A stretch of 64,000 nt of DNA from Micromonospora chalcea (GCF_002926165.1 NZ_MAGP01000035.1:1-64000); one strand, 5' to 3'. Positions 44,802-54,088 are shown, counted from the first letter of the stretch. Notes: generated from the sequence alone by a model not told the origin. A program made the numbers and translations.

Positions 44802-46280
44802 ATGAACACCGCGCAGTTCACGCCCGCCGGCACCATGACGGCGGAGGACCTGGGCCGGATCCATCTGATCGGCGTGGGCGGGGTCGGGATGGCCGGGCTG
44901 GCCCGGCTGTTCCTCACCCGGGGTCTGCCGGTCTCCGGCAGCGAGCTGCGGGAGTGGCCGTCGCTGGCCGGCCTGCGGGCGCTCGGCGGCACCATCCACT
45001 CCACCCACGAGGCGTCCAACCTCGACGGCGTGGACACGGTCGTCTACTCCTCGGCGATCCCGCAGGACCACCTGGAGATGGTGGAGGCGCGCCGGCGGGG
45101 CCTGCGGGTGCTGCACCGGTCCGAGGCGCTCGCCGCGGCGATGACCGGCCGCCGTACGGTGGCGGTGGCGGGCACCCACGGCAAGACGTCCACCACCTCG
45201 ATGGTCACCATGGTGCTCCAGCAGGCCGGCACCGATCCGTCCTTCGTGATCGGCGGCGAGATCTCCGAGGTCGGCTCCGGCGCGCACCACGGGACCGGCG
45301 AGCACTTCGTGGTCGAGGCGGACGAGAGCGACCGCTCCTTCCTCATCTACCGCCCGTTCGTGTCGATCATCACGAACATCGAGGCGGATCACCTCAACAC
45401 CTACGGCGACCTGGCCACGCTGGAGGCGGCGTTCGCCGAGTTCGCCCGGCTCACCGACCCGGCGGGGTTCGTGGTCACCTGCGCCGACGACCCGGGCGGG
45501 CGGCGGCTGGCCGAGACACTGCGCGCCGAGGGCCGCCGGGTCTGGACGTACGGCGAGTCCGCCGACGCGGACCTGCGGATGAGCGACGTCGTCTCGTCCG
45601 CGCACGGGGTGCGCTACCAGGCCGAGATCGAGGGCCGGGCGTTCGGCGAGTTCCGGCTGCCCGTACCGGGGCGGCACATGGCGCTCAACAGCGCCGCCGC
45701 GGTGCTCGCCGCGTACCTGCTGGAGCTGCCGGTCCCGGCGGCGGAGGCCGCGCTCGGCGCGTTCCCCGGCGTGCGGCGCCGCTTCGAGCGCAAGGGCGTC
45801 GCCGACGGCGTGCTGGTCTACGACGAGTACGCCTACCACCCGACCTCGATGACATTGGCCCTGCAGACGCTGCGCGAGGTGGCCGGCGACGGCCGGCTGA
45901 TCGTGGTGTTCCAGCCGTACCGGCTCTACCGGACCCGGGACAACCAGGCGGAGATCGCCGCCGCCCTCGGCATCGCCGACGAGGTGGTGCTGCTGGAGGT
46001 GTTCGGCCCCGGCGAGACGCGCCGCCCCGGCGAGGGCTCGGCCGCGCTGATCCAGGACGTGCCGCTGCCGGACGAGCGCAAGGTGTTCGTCGAGGCGTGG
46101 GACGACGTGCCGGCCGAGGTGGCCCGCCGGGCCCGGGCCGGCGACGTGGTGGTGACCATGGGCGCGCCGCCGATCTCGCTGATGGGTGACCAGTTGCTCG
46201 ACGCCCTGCTGGCCCGCTCCGGCGGCACGGGGCTGGACGCCGGCGTCGGCCCGGACGGCGCGGCGGCCACCGCCGGATGA
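44802..46280 (+). CDS. murC: UDP-MurNAc:L-alanine ligase MurC
   Basis: 492 residues from ATG 44802. The N-terminal domain has IHLIGVGGVGMAGLARL, the ATP-binding motif VAVAGTHGKTSTTSMV is near residue 124, then EADESDRSF, ITNIEADHLN, and a C-terminal domain with YDEYAYHPTSM and FQPYRLYRTR. It adds the first residue of the stem peptide (L-Ala, or Gly in some actinobacteria) to UDP-MurNAc. The start lies 31 bp after murG. It overlaps ftsQ by 4 bp (ATGA). Confidence 0.98.
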   Translation: MNTAQFTPAGTMTAEDLGRIHLIGVGGVGMAGLARLFLTRGLPVSGSELREWPSLAGLRALGGTIHSTHEASNLDGVDTVVYSSAIPQDHLEMVEARRRGLRVLHRSEALAAAMTGRRTVAVAGTHGKTSTTSMVTMVLQQAGTDPSFVIGGEISEVGSGAHHGTGEHFVVEADESDRSFLIYRPFVSIITNIEADHLNTYGDLATLEAAFAEFARLTDPAGFVVTCADDPGGRRLAETLRAEGRRVWTYGESADADLRMSDVVSSAHGVRYQAEIEGRAFGEFRLPVPGRHMALNSAAAVLAAYLLELPVPAAEAALGAFPGVRRRFERKGVADGVLVYDEYAYHPTSMTLALQTLREVAGDGRLIVVFQPYRLYRTRDNQAEIAAALGIADEVVLLEVFGPGETRRPGEGSAALIQDVPLPDERKVFVEAWDDVPAEVARRARAGDVVVTMGAPPISLMGDQLLDALLARSGGTGLDAGVGPDGAAATAG

Positions 46281-47095
46281 GTCCCGGTCCGGCCCGCGGC
46301 CGTACCCCCGGCCCGGACGGCGGAGGTGGCCGGCGCAGCCCGGTGCGGCGCTGGCAGCTCGTGCGGGCCAACGCGGACGCCGTGCCGCCGTCGGCCCGCC
46401 GGTTCATGGCCCGGGCCCGGCAGCGGCGGATGCGGGCCGCGCTGCCGTGGGCGGTCGCCGCCGCGGTGCTCGCCGTCGTGGGCCTGGTGGCGTGGACGGT
46501 GCTCGGCACCGGCCTGTTCGGCGTACGCGAGGTGCGGGTGGTCGGCGCGCGGCTGGTCACGCCGGTGCAGATCCGCGACGCCGCGGCGGTGCCGGACAAC
46601 GAGCCGCTGGCCCGGGTGGACCTGGCCGCGACCGCCCGCCGGGTCGGCACGCTGCCGCCGGTGGCCAGCGCCACGGTCGAGCGGGAGTGGCCGGGCACGC
46701 TGGTGATCCGGGTGCGGGAGCGCACCGCGGTGGCGGCGGTGCCGCAGGGCGACGGGTTCGTGGTGGTGGACGGCTCGGGCGTGGTCTTCCAGCGCCTGGA
46801 CCGGGCGCCGGACGGGTTGCCGCTGGTCAAGGTGGCCCGGCCGGGCCCGGACGATCCGGGTACGCGGGCCGGGCTGGCGGTGCTCGCCGCGCTGGGGGAG
46901 AAGCTGCGCGCGGAGCTGGTCGCGGTGGACGTGGCCGGCCTGGCCCGGATCACGTTGCAGCTGCGCGGCGAGCGTCAGGTGTTCTGGGGCGACGCCTCCC
47001 GGGGCGCGGACAAGTCCACCGTGGCGACCGCGTTGCTGAGCCGCAAGGCGGACCGGATCGACGTCAGCGCGCCGGACGTGGTCACGTTCGAGTGA
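46277..47095 (+). CDS. ftsQ: Cell division protein FtsQ (POTRA domain)
   Basis: 272 residues from ATG 46277. A basic N-terminus (about 60 residues), one TM helix (ALPWAVAAAVLAVVGLVAWTV), then a POTRA domain (FGVREVRVVGARLVTPVQIRDAA) and the FtsQ/DivIB beta domain (VVVDGSGVVFQRLDRAPDGLPLV). It links the FtsL/FtsB subcomplex to the divisome outside the membrane. It is the last gene before a 227-bp gap that carries the ftsZ promoter. Confidence 0.95.
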   Translation: MSPGPARGRTPGPDGGGGRRSPVRRWQLVRANADAVPPSARRFMARARQRRMRAALPWAVAAAVLAVVGLVAWTVLGTGLFGVREVRVVGARLVTPVQIRDAAAVPDNEPLARVDLAATARRVGTLPPVASATVEREWPGTLVIRVRERTAVAAVPQGDGFVVVDGSGVVFQRLDRAPDGLPLVKVARPGPDDPGTRAGLAVLAALGEKLRAELVAVDVAGLARITLQLRGERQVFWGDASRGADKSTVATALLSRKADRIDVSAPDVVTFE

Positions 47096-47208
47096 CCCGC
47101 GGCTCAGCGAGCGGACGCTGTGTCCCCTGTCGCTCGGTCGCGACACGCCGGAACAGGTCCTTGGCTCCTGGCGCGGCGGCGCATACGTTGCCCCGAAGAG
47201 ATCAGTGG

Positions 47209-47237
47209 TTGACATAACTCTAAGCCTCTAGTAGAGG
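47209..47237 (+). promoter_or_regulatory. ftsZ promoter with overlapping inverted repeat
   Basis: TTGACA (47209-47214) is a consensus -35, with a 17-bp spacer to TAGAGG (47232-47237). A perfect 6-bp inverted repeat, CCTCTA (47225-47230), G, TAGAGG (47232-47237), covers the -10. The position suits a regulator of ftsZ transcription. The start codon is about 78 bases beyond the predicted transcription start, giving a leader of that length. Confidence 0.65.
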
Positions 47238-47322
47238 GTGAGGGTTCAGCCGTCGGAGGCCGCTGATCCGGCCAAGCCGTGTGGGGTCGGCCCATGCCAA
47301 TCTCGAAGGGAAAGGACCGGAG

Positions 47323-48438
47323 ATGACACCTCCGCACAACTACCTGGCGGTCATCAAGGTCGTCGGCATCGGGGGCGGCGGAGTCAACGCCGTCAACCGG
47401 ATGATCGAGGTTGGGCTCAAGGGCGTCGAGTTCATCGCGATCAACACCGACGCGCAGGCGTTGCTGATGAGCGACGCCGACGTCAAGCTCGACGTGGGCC
47501 GGGAGCTGACCCGGGGACTGGGCGCGGGCGCCAACCCGGACGTCGGCAAGAACGCCGCCGAGGACCACCGCGACGAGATCGAAGAGGTCCTCAAGGGCGC
47601 CGACATGGTGTTCGTGACCTGCGGCGAGGGCGGCGGCACCGGCACCGGCGGCGCGCCGGTCGTGGCGAACATCGCCCGCAAGCTCGGCGCGCTCACCATC
47701 GGCGTGGTGACCCGGCCGTTCTCGTTCGAGGGCAAGCGCCGGCAGGTCCAGGCCGAGGCGGGCATCGAGGAGCTGCGCAACCAGTGCGACACGCTCATCG
47801 TGATCCCGAACGACCGGCTGCTCGCGCTCGGTGACCGCAACATCTCCATGATGGACGCGTTCCGCACGGCGGACCAGGTGCTTCTCTCCGGTGTCCAGGG
47901 CATCACCGACCTGATCACCACGCCGGGTCTGATCAACCTGGACTTCGCCGACGTGAAGAGCGTGATGAGCGGCGCGGGCAGCGCGCTCATGGGCATCGGC
48001 AGCGCCCGGGGCGAGAACCGCGCCGTCGAGGCGGCCGAGGCGGCCATCTCCAGCCCGCTGCTGGAGCAGAGCATGGACGGCGCGCGCGGTGTGCTGCTGT
48101 CCATCGCCGGCGGGTCGGACCTCGGCCTGTTCGAGATCAACGACGCGGCGCAGCTGGTCACCGACGCGGCCCACCCGGACGCGAACATCATCTTCGGCGC
48201 GGTCATCGACGACGCGCTCGGTGACGAGGTGCGGGTCACCGTGATCGCGGCGGGCTTCGACGGGGGCGCGCCCGCGTACAAGGCGGTCGAGCCGCCGCGC
48301 AAGAGCAACCAGAACCCGCCGGCCCAGCCGAACGCGCCGGTGAGCCCGCCGGCCACCATGCCGGCGCCGCAGCAGCCGTCGCGGCGGGTGCTCTTCGACG
48401 ACGTCGACGTGCCCGACTTCCTCAAGAACGGGTCCTGA
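47323..48438 (+). CDS. ftsZ: Cell division GTPase FtsZ
   Basis: 371 residues from ATG 47323 after an AAGGGAAAGG region. The tubulin-like GTPase domain has [14 protein letters not shown], the T4 signature [16 protein letters not shown] near 106-120, [11 protein letters not shown] and the T7 region [12 protein letters not shown] Pro-rich linker (about 325-355) ends in the conserved tail DVDVPDFLK, the docking peptide for partners such as SepF and FtsW. It polymerises at mid-cell or at sporulation septa to direct division. Unusually, it is followed within 9 bp by yggS, with no pgeF gene between. Confidence 0.99.
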   Translation: MTPPHNYLAVIKVVGIGGGGVNAVNRMIEVGLKGVEFIAINTDAQALLMSDADVKLDVGRELTRGLGAGANPDVGKNAAEDHRDEIEEVLKGADMVFVTCGEGGGTGTGGAPVVANIARKLGALTIGVVTRPFSFEGKRRQVQAEAGIEELRNQCDTLIVIPNDRLLALGDRNISMMDAFRTADQVLLSGVQGITDLITTPGLINLDFADVKSVMSGAGSALMGIGSARGENRAVEAAEAAISSPLLEQSMDGARGVLLSIAGGSDLGLFEINDAAQLVTDAAHPDANIIFGAVIDDALGDEVRVTVIAAGFDGGAPAYKAVEPPRKSNQNPPAQPNAPVSPPATMPAPQQPSRRVLFDDVDVPDFLKNGS

Positions 48439-48447
48439 GCCGCGCCG

Positions 48448-49194
48448 ATGACGGAGTCACAGACGGCGGTGCGGCCCGAGCGGCGCGCCGAGCTGGCGGC
48501 CGGGCTGGCCCGGGTCCGGGCCCGCATCGCCGACGCCTGCGCGGCGGCCGGGCGGCAGCGGGACGCGGTCACCCTGGTCGCGGTGACCAAGACGTACCCG
48601 GCGTCGGACGTGGTGGCGCTGGCCGGGCTGGGCGTGACCGACGTCGGGGAGAACCGCGACCAGGAGGCGGCGCCGAAGGCGGAGGCGGTCGCCGACGCCG
48701 GCGCCGCGCCGCGCTGGCACTTCATCGGCCAGTTGCAGCGCAACAAGGCCCGGTCGGTGGTCCGGTACGCCGACGTGGTCCAGTCGGTGGACAGCGTCCG
48801 GCTGGCCGCCGCGCTGGACGCCGCCGCGGGCGCGGTCCGGGACCGGCCGCTGGACGTGCTGGTGCAGGTGAGCATCGACGGCGACCCGGCCCGGGGCGGG
48901 GCACTGCCGGGCGCCGCCGATCCGCAGCGCGGGCTCGACCCGGTCGCTGCGGCGGTGGCCGGCGCGGACGGGCTGCGGCTGGCCGGCCTGATGGCGGTGG
49001 CGCCGCTGGGCTGGGAGCCGGACCGGGCGTTCGCCCGGCTGGCCGAGGTGGCGGCGGCGCTACGGGCCGACCATCCGGGCGCCACGGTGCTGTCGGCGGG
49101 GATGAGCGGCGACCTGGAAAGCGCGATCGGGCACGGCGCGACACATGTCCGTGTCGGCAGCGCGTTGCTCGGAATGCGCCCTGCGCTGCGGTAG
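48448..49194 (+). CDS. yggS: YggS-family pyridoxal-phosphate homeostasis protein
   Basis: 248 residues from ATG 48448, 9 bp after ftsZ. Alanine-racemase-like TIM barrel: VTLVAVTKTYPASDV with the PLP-binding Lys, GENRDQEAAPKAEA, WHFIGQLQRNKAR, VLVQVSIDGDP and LSAGMSGDLESAIGHGATHVRVG. It binds PLP but has no known catalytic activity; the family keeps vitamin B6 and amino acid pools balanced. It is a standard neighbour of sepF in Gram-positive bacteria. Confidence 0.95.
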   Translation: MTESQTAVRPERRAELAAGLARVRARIADACAAAGRQRDAVTLVAVTKTYPASDVVALAGLGVTDVGENRDQEAAPKAEAVADAGAAPRWHFIGQLQRNKARSVVRYADVVQSVDSVRLAAALDAAAGAVRDRPLDVLVQVSIDGDPARGGALPGAADPQRGLDPVAAAVAGADGLRLAGLMAVAPLGWEPDRAFARLAEVAAALRADHPGATVLSAGMSGDLESAIGHGATHVRVGSALLGMRPALR

Positions 49195-49387
49195 CCTCAC
49201 CACGACGGAAGCAAATTACATCAGTGTTGTTCAGGACGGCGTCCCCGTAGCCGGGGGCCGTGACGGGCGGACCGCGAACCGCACGTCAGGGGATTGCCGA
49301 TCCGGTCCGGTGGGCATGATCGTCCACTCGTGATCAAGCGACACGGCACGGGGGCGCGTGCCGCACGGCGGACGGAAGGGCGCGGGG

Positions 49388-50089
49388 ATGGGTGCACTGC
49401 GCAAGGCGGGGGTCTGGCTCGGTCTGGTCGAGGAGGACGACGAGCGGGCGTACGAGGACGGTGGCTACGACAAGGGTGGCTACCGTGACTCGTCGCGCTA
49501 CCGGTCGAGCCGGTACGCCGAGGAGTTCGCCGACGAGGACGACGACGAGGCCGACGAGCCGCCGGCGACGCGGTCCCGCCTCAGCGACCGGGGCCGGCTG
49601 TCCGAGCGCGCCTCCAGCCGGTCGGTCGACACCGACCGGGGCGACGTGGAGCGCCCGGAGCGGGTCGAGCGCTCCAGCGTCCGGTCGATCACCCGGTCCT
49701 CCGCCGGCGAGACCTCGGGCGCCCTGACCTATCACACGCGGGACAATCTCGCGCTCGCGCCGCAGGCCCAGCCGCGCGAGCGGGAGCGGGTGGCGCCGGA
49801 GGACGAGCAGCGCTACCAGATCACCACGCTGCACCCGACCACCTACCGCGAGGCGCGGACCATCGGCGAGCACTTCCGGGACGGCGTACCGGTGATCATC
49901 AATCTCACCGAGATGGACGAGGCGGACGCCCGCCGCCTTGTCGACTTCGCCGCCGGGCTCGCGTTCGGCCTGCGCGGTACGATCGAGCGCGTGACCAACC
50001 GGGTGTTCCTGCTCTCACCGGCCAACGTCCAGGTCACCGCGGAGGACAAGGCCAAGATCGCTGAGGGCGGCTTCTTCAGCCTGAGCTGA
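49388..50089 (+). CDS. sepF: Cell division protein SepF
   Basis: 233 residues from ATG 49388, 7 bases after GGAAGGG. The N-terminal [18 protein letters not shown] is the amphipathic membrane-binding helix. A long acidic and Ser/Arg-rich linker (about 20-140) is followed by the SepF domain ([58 protein letters not shown]). In actinobacteria SepF is the main membrane anchor for FtsZ. The 193-bp gap upstream includes an AT-richer stretch (49210-49235) and a small CCCCG/CGGGG hairpin that may hold a separate promoter. Confidence 0.97.
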   Translation: MGALRKAGVWLGLVEEDDERAYEDGGYDKGGYRDSSRYRSSRYAEEFADEDDDEADEPPATRSRLSDRGRLSERASSRSVDTDRGDVERPERVERSSVRSITRSSAGETSGALTYHTRDNLALAPQAQPRERERVAPEDEQRYQITTLHPTTYREARTIGEHFRDGVPVIINLTEMDEADARRLVDFAAGLAFGLRGTIERVTNRVFLLSPANVQVTAEDKAKIAEGGFFSLS

Positions 50090-50117
50090 CCCACATGACC
50101 GAGGGACGTCGCCTGCC

Positions 50118-50423
50118 GTGTTGTCGATCCTGTTCCAGGTGCTCTACCTGCTGCTGTACATCTTCCTAATTGTCCTTTTGGCGCGATTTGTTATGGGGGC
50201 GGTGCTGGCCTATGGTCGCCGCTGGCAACCGGGCCGGGGAGCGTCGGCGGGACTGGAAGTCGTGTGGAGCGTCACTGATCCGCCCCTGCGAGCGTTGAGG
50301 CGTGTGATCCCGCCACTGCGAATTGGTACCGTGAGCATCGACCTGGCCTCCCTTGTGCTCCTGGTTATCCTGTTCGTGCTGATGGAGTTCGTGTTTAGGC
50401 GCCTGATCTTCGCGTTTGCCTGA
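50118..50423 (+). CDS. YggT/YlmG-family membrane protein
   Basis: 101 residues from GTG 50118. Two TM regions ([18 protein letters not shown] and [19 protein letters not shown]) flank the conserved [19 protein letters not shown]. YlmG genes sit between sepF and divIVA in Gram-positive division clusters; the function is unclear but linked to septum placement or nucleoid organisation. Codon use differs from its neighbours, with a run CTA ATT GTC CTT TTG GCG CGA TTT GTT at residues 17-25 and many other AT-ending codons. Confidence 0.93.
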   Translation: MLSILFQVLYLLLYIFLIVLLARFVMGAVLAYGRRWQPGRGASAGLEVVWSVTDPPLRALRRVIPPLRIGTVSIDLASLVLLVILFVLMEFVFRRLIFAFA

Positions 50424-50464
50424 CCAGAGCGCTTTCGCGGCCGCAACTGACCCGAGGAGTTTCG

Positions 50465-51271
50465 ATGCCGCTGACCCCGGCCGACGTTCACAACGTCGCC
50501 TTCAAAAAGCCGCCGATCGGCAAGCGGGGGTATGACGAGGAGGAGGTCGACGCCTTCCTGGACGAGGTCGAGCGCGAGCTGGCCCGTCTGATCGAGGAGA
50601 ACAACGAGCTGCGCGCCCAGGTGGAGCGCGGCGGTCGGGGTGGCGCTCCCGCCGGCCCCGGCGGTGACGCCCGCCTCGCGGCGGAGCTCAACGACGTCAA
50701 GGCCCAGCTCGACCGGGTGCAGCGCGACAAGGCGGCCGCCGAGCAGGCGGCCCGCGCGATGCAGGCCGAGCTGGAGCAGGTCCGCACGCAGGGCGGCCCG
50801 GCCGGGGTGACCGGGGACCTCGAGCAGCAGGCGCTGCGGGTGCTCATGATGGCCCAGCGCACCGCCGACGACCACGTCTCCGACGCCCGTCGCGAGGCCG
50901 ACCAGCTGCTCTCCGAGGCCCGTTCGAAGGCCGAGGAGGTCACCCGGGAGGCGCGCGCCAAGGCCGACGCCCTGGAGCGGGACGCCCGCCAGCGGCACCA
51001 GGAGGCCATGGGCGGCCTGGACGCCAAGCGCACCGCGCTGCAGAAGCACATCGAGGAGCTCAAGCAGTTCGAGCGCGAGTACCGCACCCGGCTCAAGGCG
51101 TACCTGGAGAGCCAGCTGCGTGACCTCGACGGTCGCGGCCAGGGCCTCGAGGTGGAGATGAACCGCGCCGAGGGCACCCGTGCCGCCGGCAGCAACGGTC
51201 TCGCCGCGGCCGGCCTCGCCGGCTCCTACGGCGGTGGCCGCGGCGCCGGCTCGCTCGAGTCCGGCCGCTGA
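50465..51271 (+). CDS. divIVA: DivIVA (Wag31-like) polar growth protein
   Basis: 268 residues from ATG 50465 after GAGGAG. The N-terminal domain [20 protein letters not shown] with [12 protein letters not shown] is diagnostic. Two coiled-coil blocks follow (about 30-75 and 125-225, for example [20 protein letters not shown]) with a variable linker between them. The Gly/Ala-rich tail is short. It marks poles and sites of high negative curvature and recruits the apical growth machinery; it is usually essential in actinobacteria. Last gene of the division cluster. Confidence 0.97.
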   Translation: MPLTPADVHNVAFKKPPIGKRGYDEEEVDAFLDEVERELARLIEENNELRAQVERGGRGGAPAGPGGDARLAAELNDVKAQLDRVQRDKAAAEQAARAMQAELEQVRTQGGPAGVTGDLEQQALRVLMMAQRTADDHVSDARREADQLLSEARSKAEEVTREARAKADALERDARQRHQEAMGGLDAKRTALQKHIEELKQFEREYRTRLKAYLESQLRDLDGRGQGLEVEMNRAEGTRAAGSNGLAAAGLAGSYGGGRGAGSLESGR

Positions 51272-51343
51272 TCCCGCGTCGGTGGCCGTCCCCGTGACGG
51301 CCACCGACCGCCCAGACCGACACGACGCGGCCGGGGGTGAGCC

Positions 51344-52108
51344 GTGGTAGCCGCCAGCATCCTGCTCATCGTCGTCGCGGTCGTGCTGCTGGTCGCCGGG
51401 CTCGCCGGCGGATCCAGCCTCCTGCTCATCGTCTCGATCGCGGCCAGCGTCCTGTCCGCCGTCGTCTTCGTCGCGTTCGCCCGCCAGGCGGCCGCGGCGC
51501 GGGCCACGGCCGGCCGGGCGACCGGGCCGCGTACCCGGACCGCGCACACCGTCCCGTCTCCGGACGACCCGGTGAGCCCGGTCCCGCACCACACGTCCAC
51601 GGTCGACGCCGGCGGATCCGGGTGGCGGCAACCGCCCGGGTCGCCGGTGACCGAACCGGACGACACCCCGCCGCCGGCCGCGTACTCACCACCGGCCGAT
51701 CCGTTCGACGCCGATCCGTACACCGCGCCTTACGAGCCGGCGACCGCCGAGTCGTACGAACGCGTCGCCGCCGAGCCGGTGACCGACGCGGAACCGACGC
51801 CCTACTCGCCGCCCGGCCAGCGCGCCTCGGACGCCACGCGGCCCACCTCGCCCGCGCCGGGCGATGCGTTCGACGGCGACCCGCCGGCCGAGTTCCTCTC
51901 CGCCGGGCAGGTGGCCCGGCTGGTGCGGCTGCCCGGCGAGGTCCTGGTGGTCGACGGCCACCCCCGCTTCCACCTGCCCGGCTGCCCGCATCTGGTGGGC
52001 CGGGAGGACGAGCCCGTTCCGGTCGCCGAGGCGGTCGGCCTGGGCTTCACCCCGTGCGCGCAGTGCGCCGCCGCCACCACCCTGCTGGCCGAGGCCCGGC
52101 CCCGCTGA
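51344..52108 (+). CDS. Membrane protein with Pro-rich linker and Ada-like zinc-binding C-terminus
   Basis: 254 residues from GTG 51344. Two adjacent hydrophobic helices at the N-terminus (ASILLIVVAVVLLVAGLAGG and LLLIVSIAASVLSAVVFVAFA) are followed by about 120 residues of Pro/Asp/Thr-rich linker. The C-terminal domain reads HPRFHLPGCPHLVG, then LGFTPCAQCAAA. The His/Cys spacing and the GFxPCxxC ending match small Ada-type zinc-binding modules. I do not recognise the whole protein. It lies 72 bp after divIVA and may belong to the polar-growth transcript. Confidence 0.8.
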   Translation: MVAASILLIVVAVVLLVAGLAGGSSLLLIVSIAASVLSAVVFVAFARQAAAARATAGRATGPRTRTAHTVPSPDDPVSPVPHHTSTVDAGGSGWRQPPGSPVTEPDDTPPPAAYSPPADPFDADPYTAPYEPATAESYERVAAEPVTDAEPTPYSPPGQRASDATRPTSPAPGDAFDGDPPAEFLSAGQVARLVRLPGEVLVVDGHPRFHLPGCPHLVGREDEPVPVAEAVGLGFTPCAQCAAATTLLAEARPR

Positions 52109-52110
52109 CC

Positions 52111-52419
52111 ATGACGATCGCGGACGACACGCTCACCGTCGCGGTGCGGGTGAAGCCCGGCGCGTCCCGGACCCGGGTCGGCGGCCGGTACGACGGGCCG
52201 CTGGGTCCCGCGCTCGTCGTCGCGGTGCACGCGCCGGCGGTGGACGGCCGCGCGACCGAGGCGGCCCGGAGGGCGCTCGCCGATGCGCTCGGCGTCCGGC
52301 CGGCCGCCGTGTCGCTGCGCTCCGGCGCGGCCAGCCGGGACAAGCTCTTCCTGGTGGAACGCCCGCACGCCGAACTGCCCGAGGTGCTGCGGCGACTGCG
52401 CGACGGCAGCACGCCGTGA
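52111..52419 (+). CDS. DUF167 (YggU-family) protein
   Basis: 102 residues from ATG 52111, 2 bp after the previous stop. Compact alpha/beta fold with the family motif VRVKPGASRTRVGG, then VAVHAPAVDGRATEAARRAL, and VSLRSGAASRDKLFLVE. The biochemical role of the family is unknown. Genes of this family often accompany yggS/yggT, so their presence downstream of the division cluster is normal. Confidence 0.93.
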   Translation: MTIADDTLTVAVRVKPGASRTRVGGRYDGPLGPALVVAVHAPAVDGRATEAARRALADALGVRPAAVSLRSGAASRDKLFLVERPHAELPEVLRRLRDGSTP

Positions 52420-52441
52420 GATCCGCCCGGGCCGGTCGGCG

Positions 52442-53947
52442 ATGACCCCCGGGCTGGACGTCGCGTTGCTGGTGGGCGCCGCCGTGCTGCTGGTGGCGGT
52501 GGGCGCGGTGCGCTTCTCCACCCGGCTCGGCGTGCCCAGTCTGCTGGTCTACCTGGCGCTCGGGGTGCTGCTCGGCGAGGCCGGGCTGGGCATCCGCTTC
52601 GACGACGTCGAGCTGACCCGGGTGCTCGGCTTCTGCGCGCTCATCGTGATCATCGCGGAGGGCGGCCTGACCGCCCGGTGGAGCACGCTGCGGCCGGTGC
52701 TCGGGCTGGCGGCCACGCTGTCCACCGTCGGCGTGGTGGTCAGCATCGTGGTCGTCGGCGTGGTGGTGCACCTGCTGCTCGACCTGGACTGGCGGCTGGC
52801 GCTGCTCTACGGCGCGGTGCTCTCCTCGACCGACGCGGCGGCGGTGTTCGCCACGCTGCGCCGGTTGCGTCTGCCACCCCGGCTGGTGGCCGCGCTGGAG
52901 GCCGAGTCCGGGGTGAACGACGCGCCCGTCGTGCTCGTGGTGCTGCTGCTCTCCCGCGCCGGAGCGGAGGCGGCCCACCCGTGGTGGTACGAGGCGCTGC
53001 TGCTCGGCTACGAGCTGGGCGTCGGCGCGGCGGTCGGGGTGGGCGCCGGGCTGGCCGGGCGGTACGCGCTGCGCCGGGCCGCGCTCCCGTCGGCCGGCCT
53101 GTACCCGATCGCGGTGGTCGGGTTCACCGTGCTGGCGTACGCGGCCGGCTCGGTGGTGCACGCCTCCGGCTTCCTCGCCGTGTACGTGGCGGGCGTGCTG
53201 CTCGGCAACTCCCGCCTGCCGCACCGGCAGGCCATCCTCGGCTTCGCCGACGGGCTGGCCTGGCTGGCCCAGATCGGCCTGTTCGTGCTGCTCGGCCTGC
53301 TGGTCTCGCCGAGCCGGCTGGAGACCGCGGTGCTGCCCGCCGTGATCACCGGGCTGGCCCTGCTGCTGCTCGCCCGGCCGTTGTCGGTGGCGGTGTCCGC
53401 GCTGGCGTTCCGGGTCAACCTGCGCGAGCAGCTCTTCCTGTCCTGGGCCGGTCTGCGCGGCGCGGTGCCGGTCGTGCTCGCCACCATCCCGCTGTCGCTG
53501 CACGTGCCGGGGGCGGACCGCCTCTTCGACGCGGTCTTCGTGCTGGTGGTGATCTTCACGTTGCTCCAGGCCGGCACGCTGGCGACGGCGGCCCGCCGGC
53601 TGGGCGTGATCGCGCCGGCCGAGCCGAACGAGATCATGCTGGAGACCGCCCCGCTGGAGCGGATGCGCGCCGACCTGCTCCAGCTGGAGGTGCCGGACGG
53701 GTCCCGGCTGGCCGGGGTGCACGTGGACGAGCTGCGGCTGCCGGTGGGCGCCGCGGTCACGCTGGTGCTGCGCGACGGCGTCGGGTTCGTGCCCGGCGCG
53801 GACACCCGGCTCAAGGTCGGGGACAGCCTGCTCATCGTCGCCACCGCCGGCGTACGGGACGAGACCGAGCGGCGGCTGCGGGCGGTGAGCCGCCGGGGCC
53901 GGCTGGCGCGATGGTTCGGGGAGTACGGCGAGGAGACGGCCCGCTGA
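52442..53947 (+). CDS. Monovalent cation:proton antiporter (CPA family) with RCK_C domain
   Basis: 501 residues from ATG 52442. About twelve TM helices form the Na+/H+-exchanger fold, with GVPSLLVYLALGVLLGE at the start, LSSTDAAAVFATLRRL and LEAESGVNDAPVVLVV (the paired acidic transport site), then LFLSWAGLRGAVPVVLA. From about residue 415 a cytoplasmic RCK_C/TrkA-C domain (DGSRLAGVHVDELRLPVGA, LKVGDSLLIVATA) should bind nucleotides or ions and gate transport. It resembles YcgO/NhaP2-type potassium-proton antiporters. Confidence 0.93.
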   Translation: MTPGLDVALLVGAAVLLVAVGAVRFSTRLGVPSLLVYLALGVLLGEAGLGIRFDDVELTRVLGFCALIVIIAEGGLTARWSTLRPVLGLAATLSTVGVVVSIVVVGVVVHLLLDLDWRLALLYGAVLSSTDAAAVFATLRRLRLPPRLVAALEAESGVNDAPVVLVVLLLSRAGAEAAHPWWYEALLLGYELGVGAAVGVGAGLAGRYALRRAALPSAGLYPIAVVGFTVLAYAAGSVVHASGFLAVYVAGVLLGNSRLPHRQAILGFADGLAWLAQIGLFVLLGLLVSPSRLETAVLPAVITGLALLLLARPLSVAVSALAFRVNLREQLFLSWAGLRGAVPVVLATIPLSLHVPGADRLFDAVFVLVVIFTLLQAGTLATAARRLGVIAPAEPNEIMLETAPLERMRADLLQLEVPDGSRLAGVHVDELRLPVGAAVTLVLRDGVGFVPGADTRLKVGDSLLIVATAGVRDETERRLRAVSRRGRLARWFGEYGEETAR

Positions 53948-54017
53948 TCTGCTACCGTTCCTTTTGCCCCGATTGATGGCAGTCCGGGGCGGATACGTGG
54001 GACGACGGTGCGGCACG

Positions 54018-54088
54018 TTGTCGGACGCCTGTACGTTCCGTATTCTTGCCAACCTCCGGAGTGCACGGCGGGCCCGCTCGCCGTGCAC
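54018..54088 (+). promoter_or_regulatory. Promoter and 5'-leader hairpin of the DksA/TraR-type gene
   Basis: TTGTCG (54018-54023), a 17-bp spacer, TATTCT (54041-54046). A strong hairpin follows in the predicted leader: GTGCACGGCG (54061-54070), 8-base loop, CGCCGTGCAC (54079-54088). The leader is about 120 bases long. The hairpin may control transcript stability or continuation. Confidence 0.6.
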
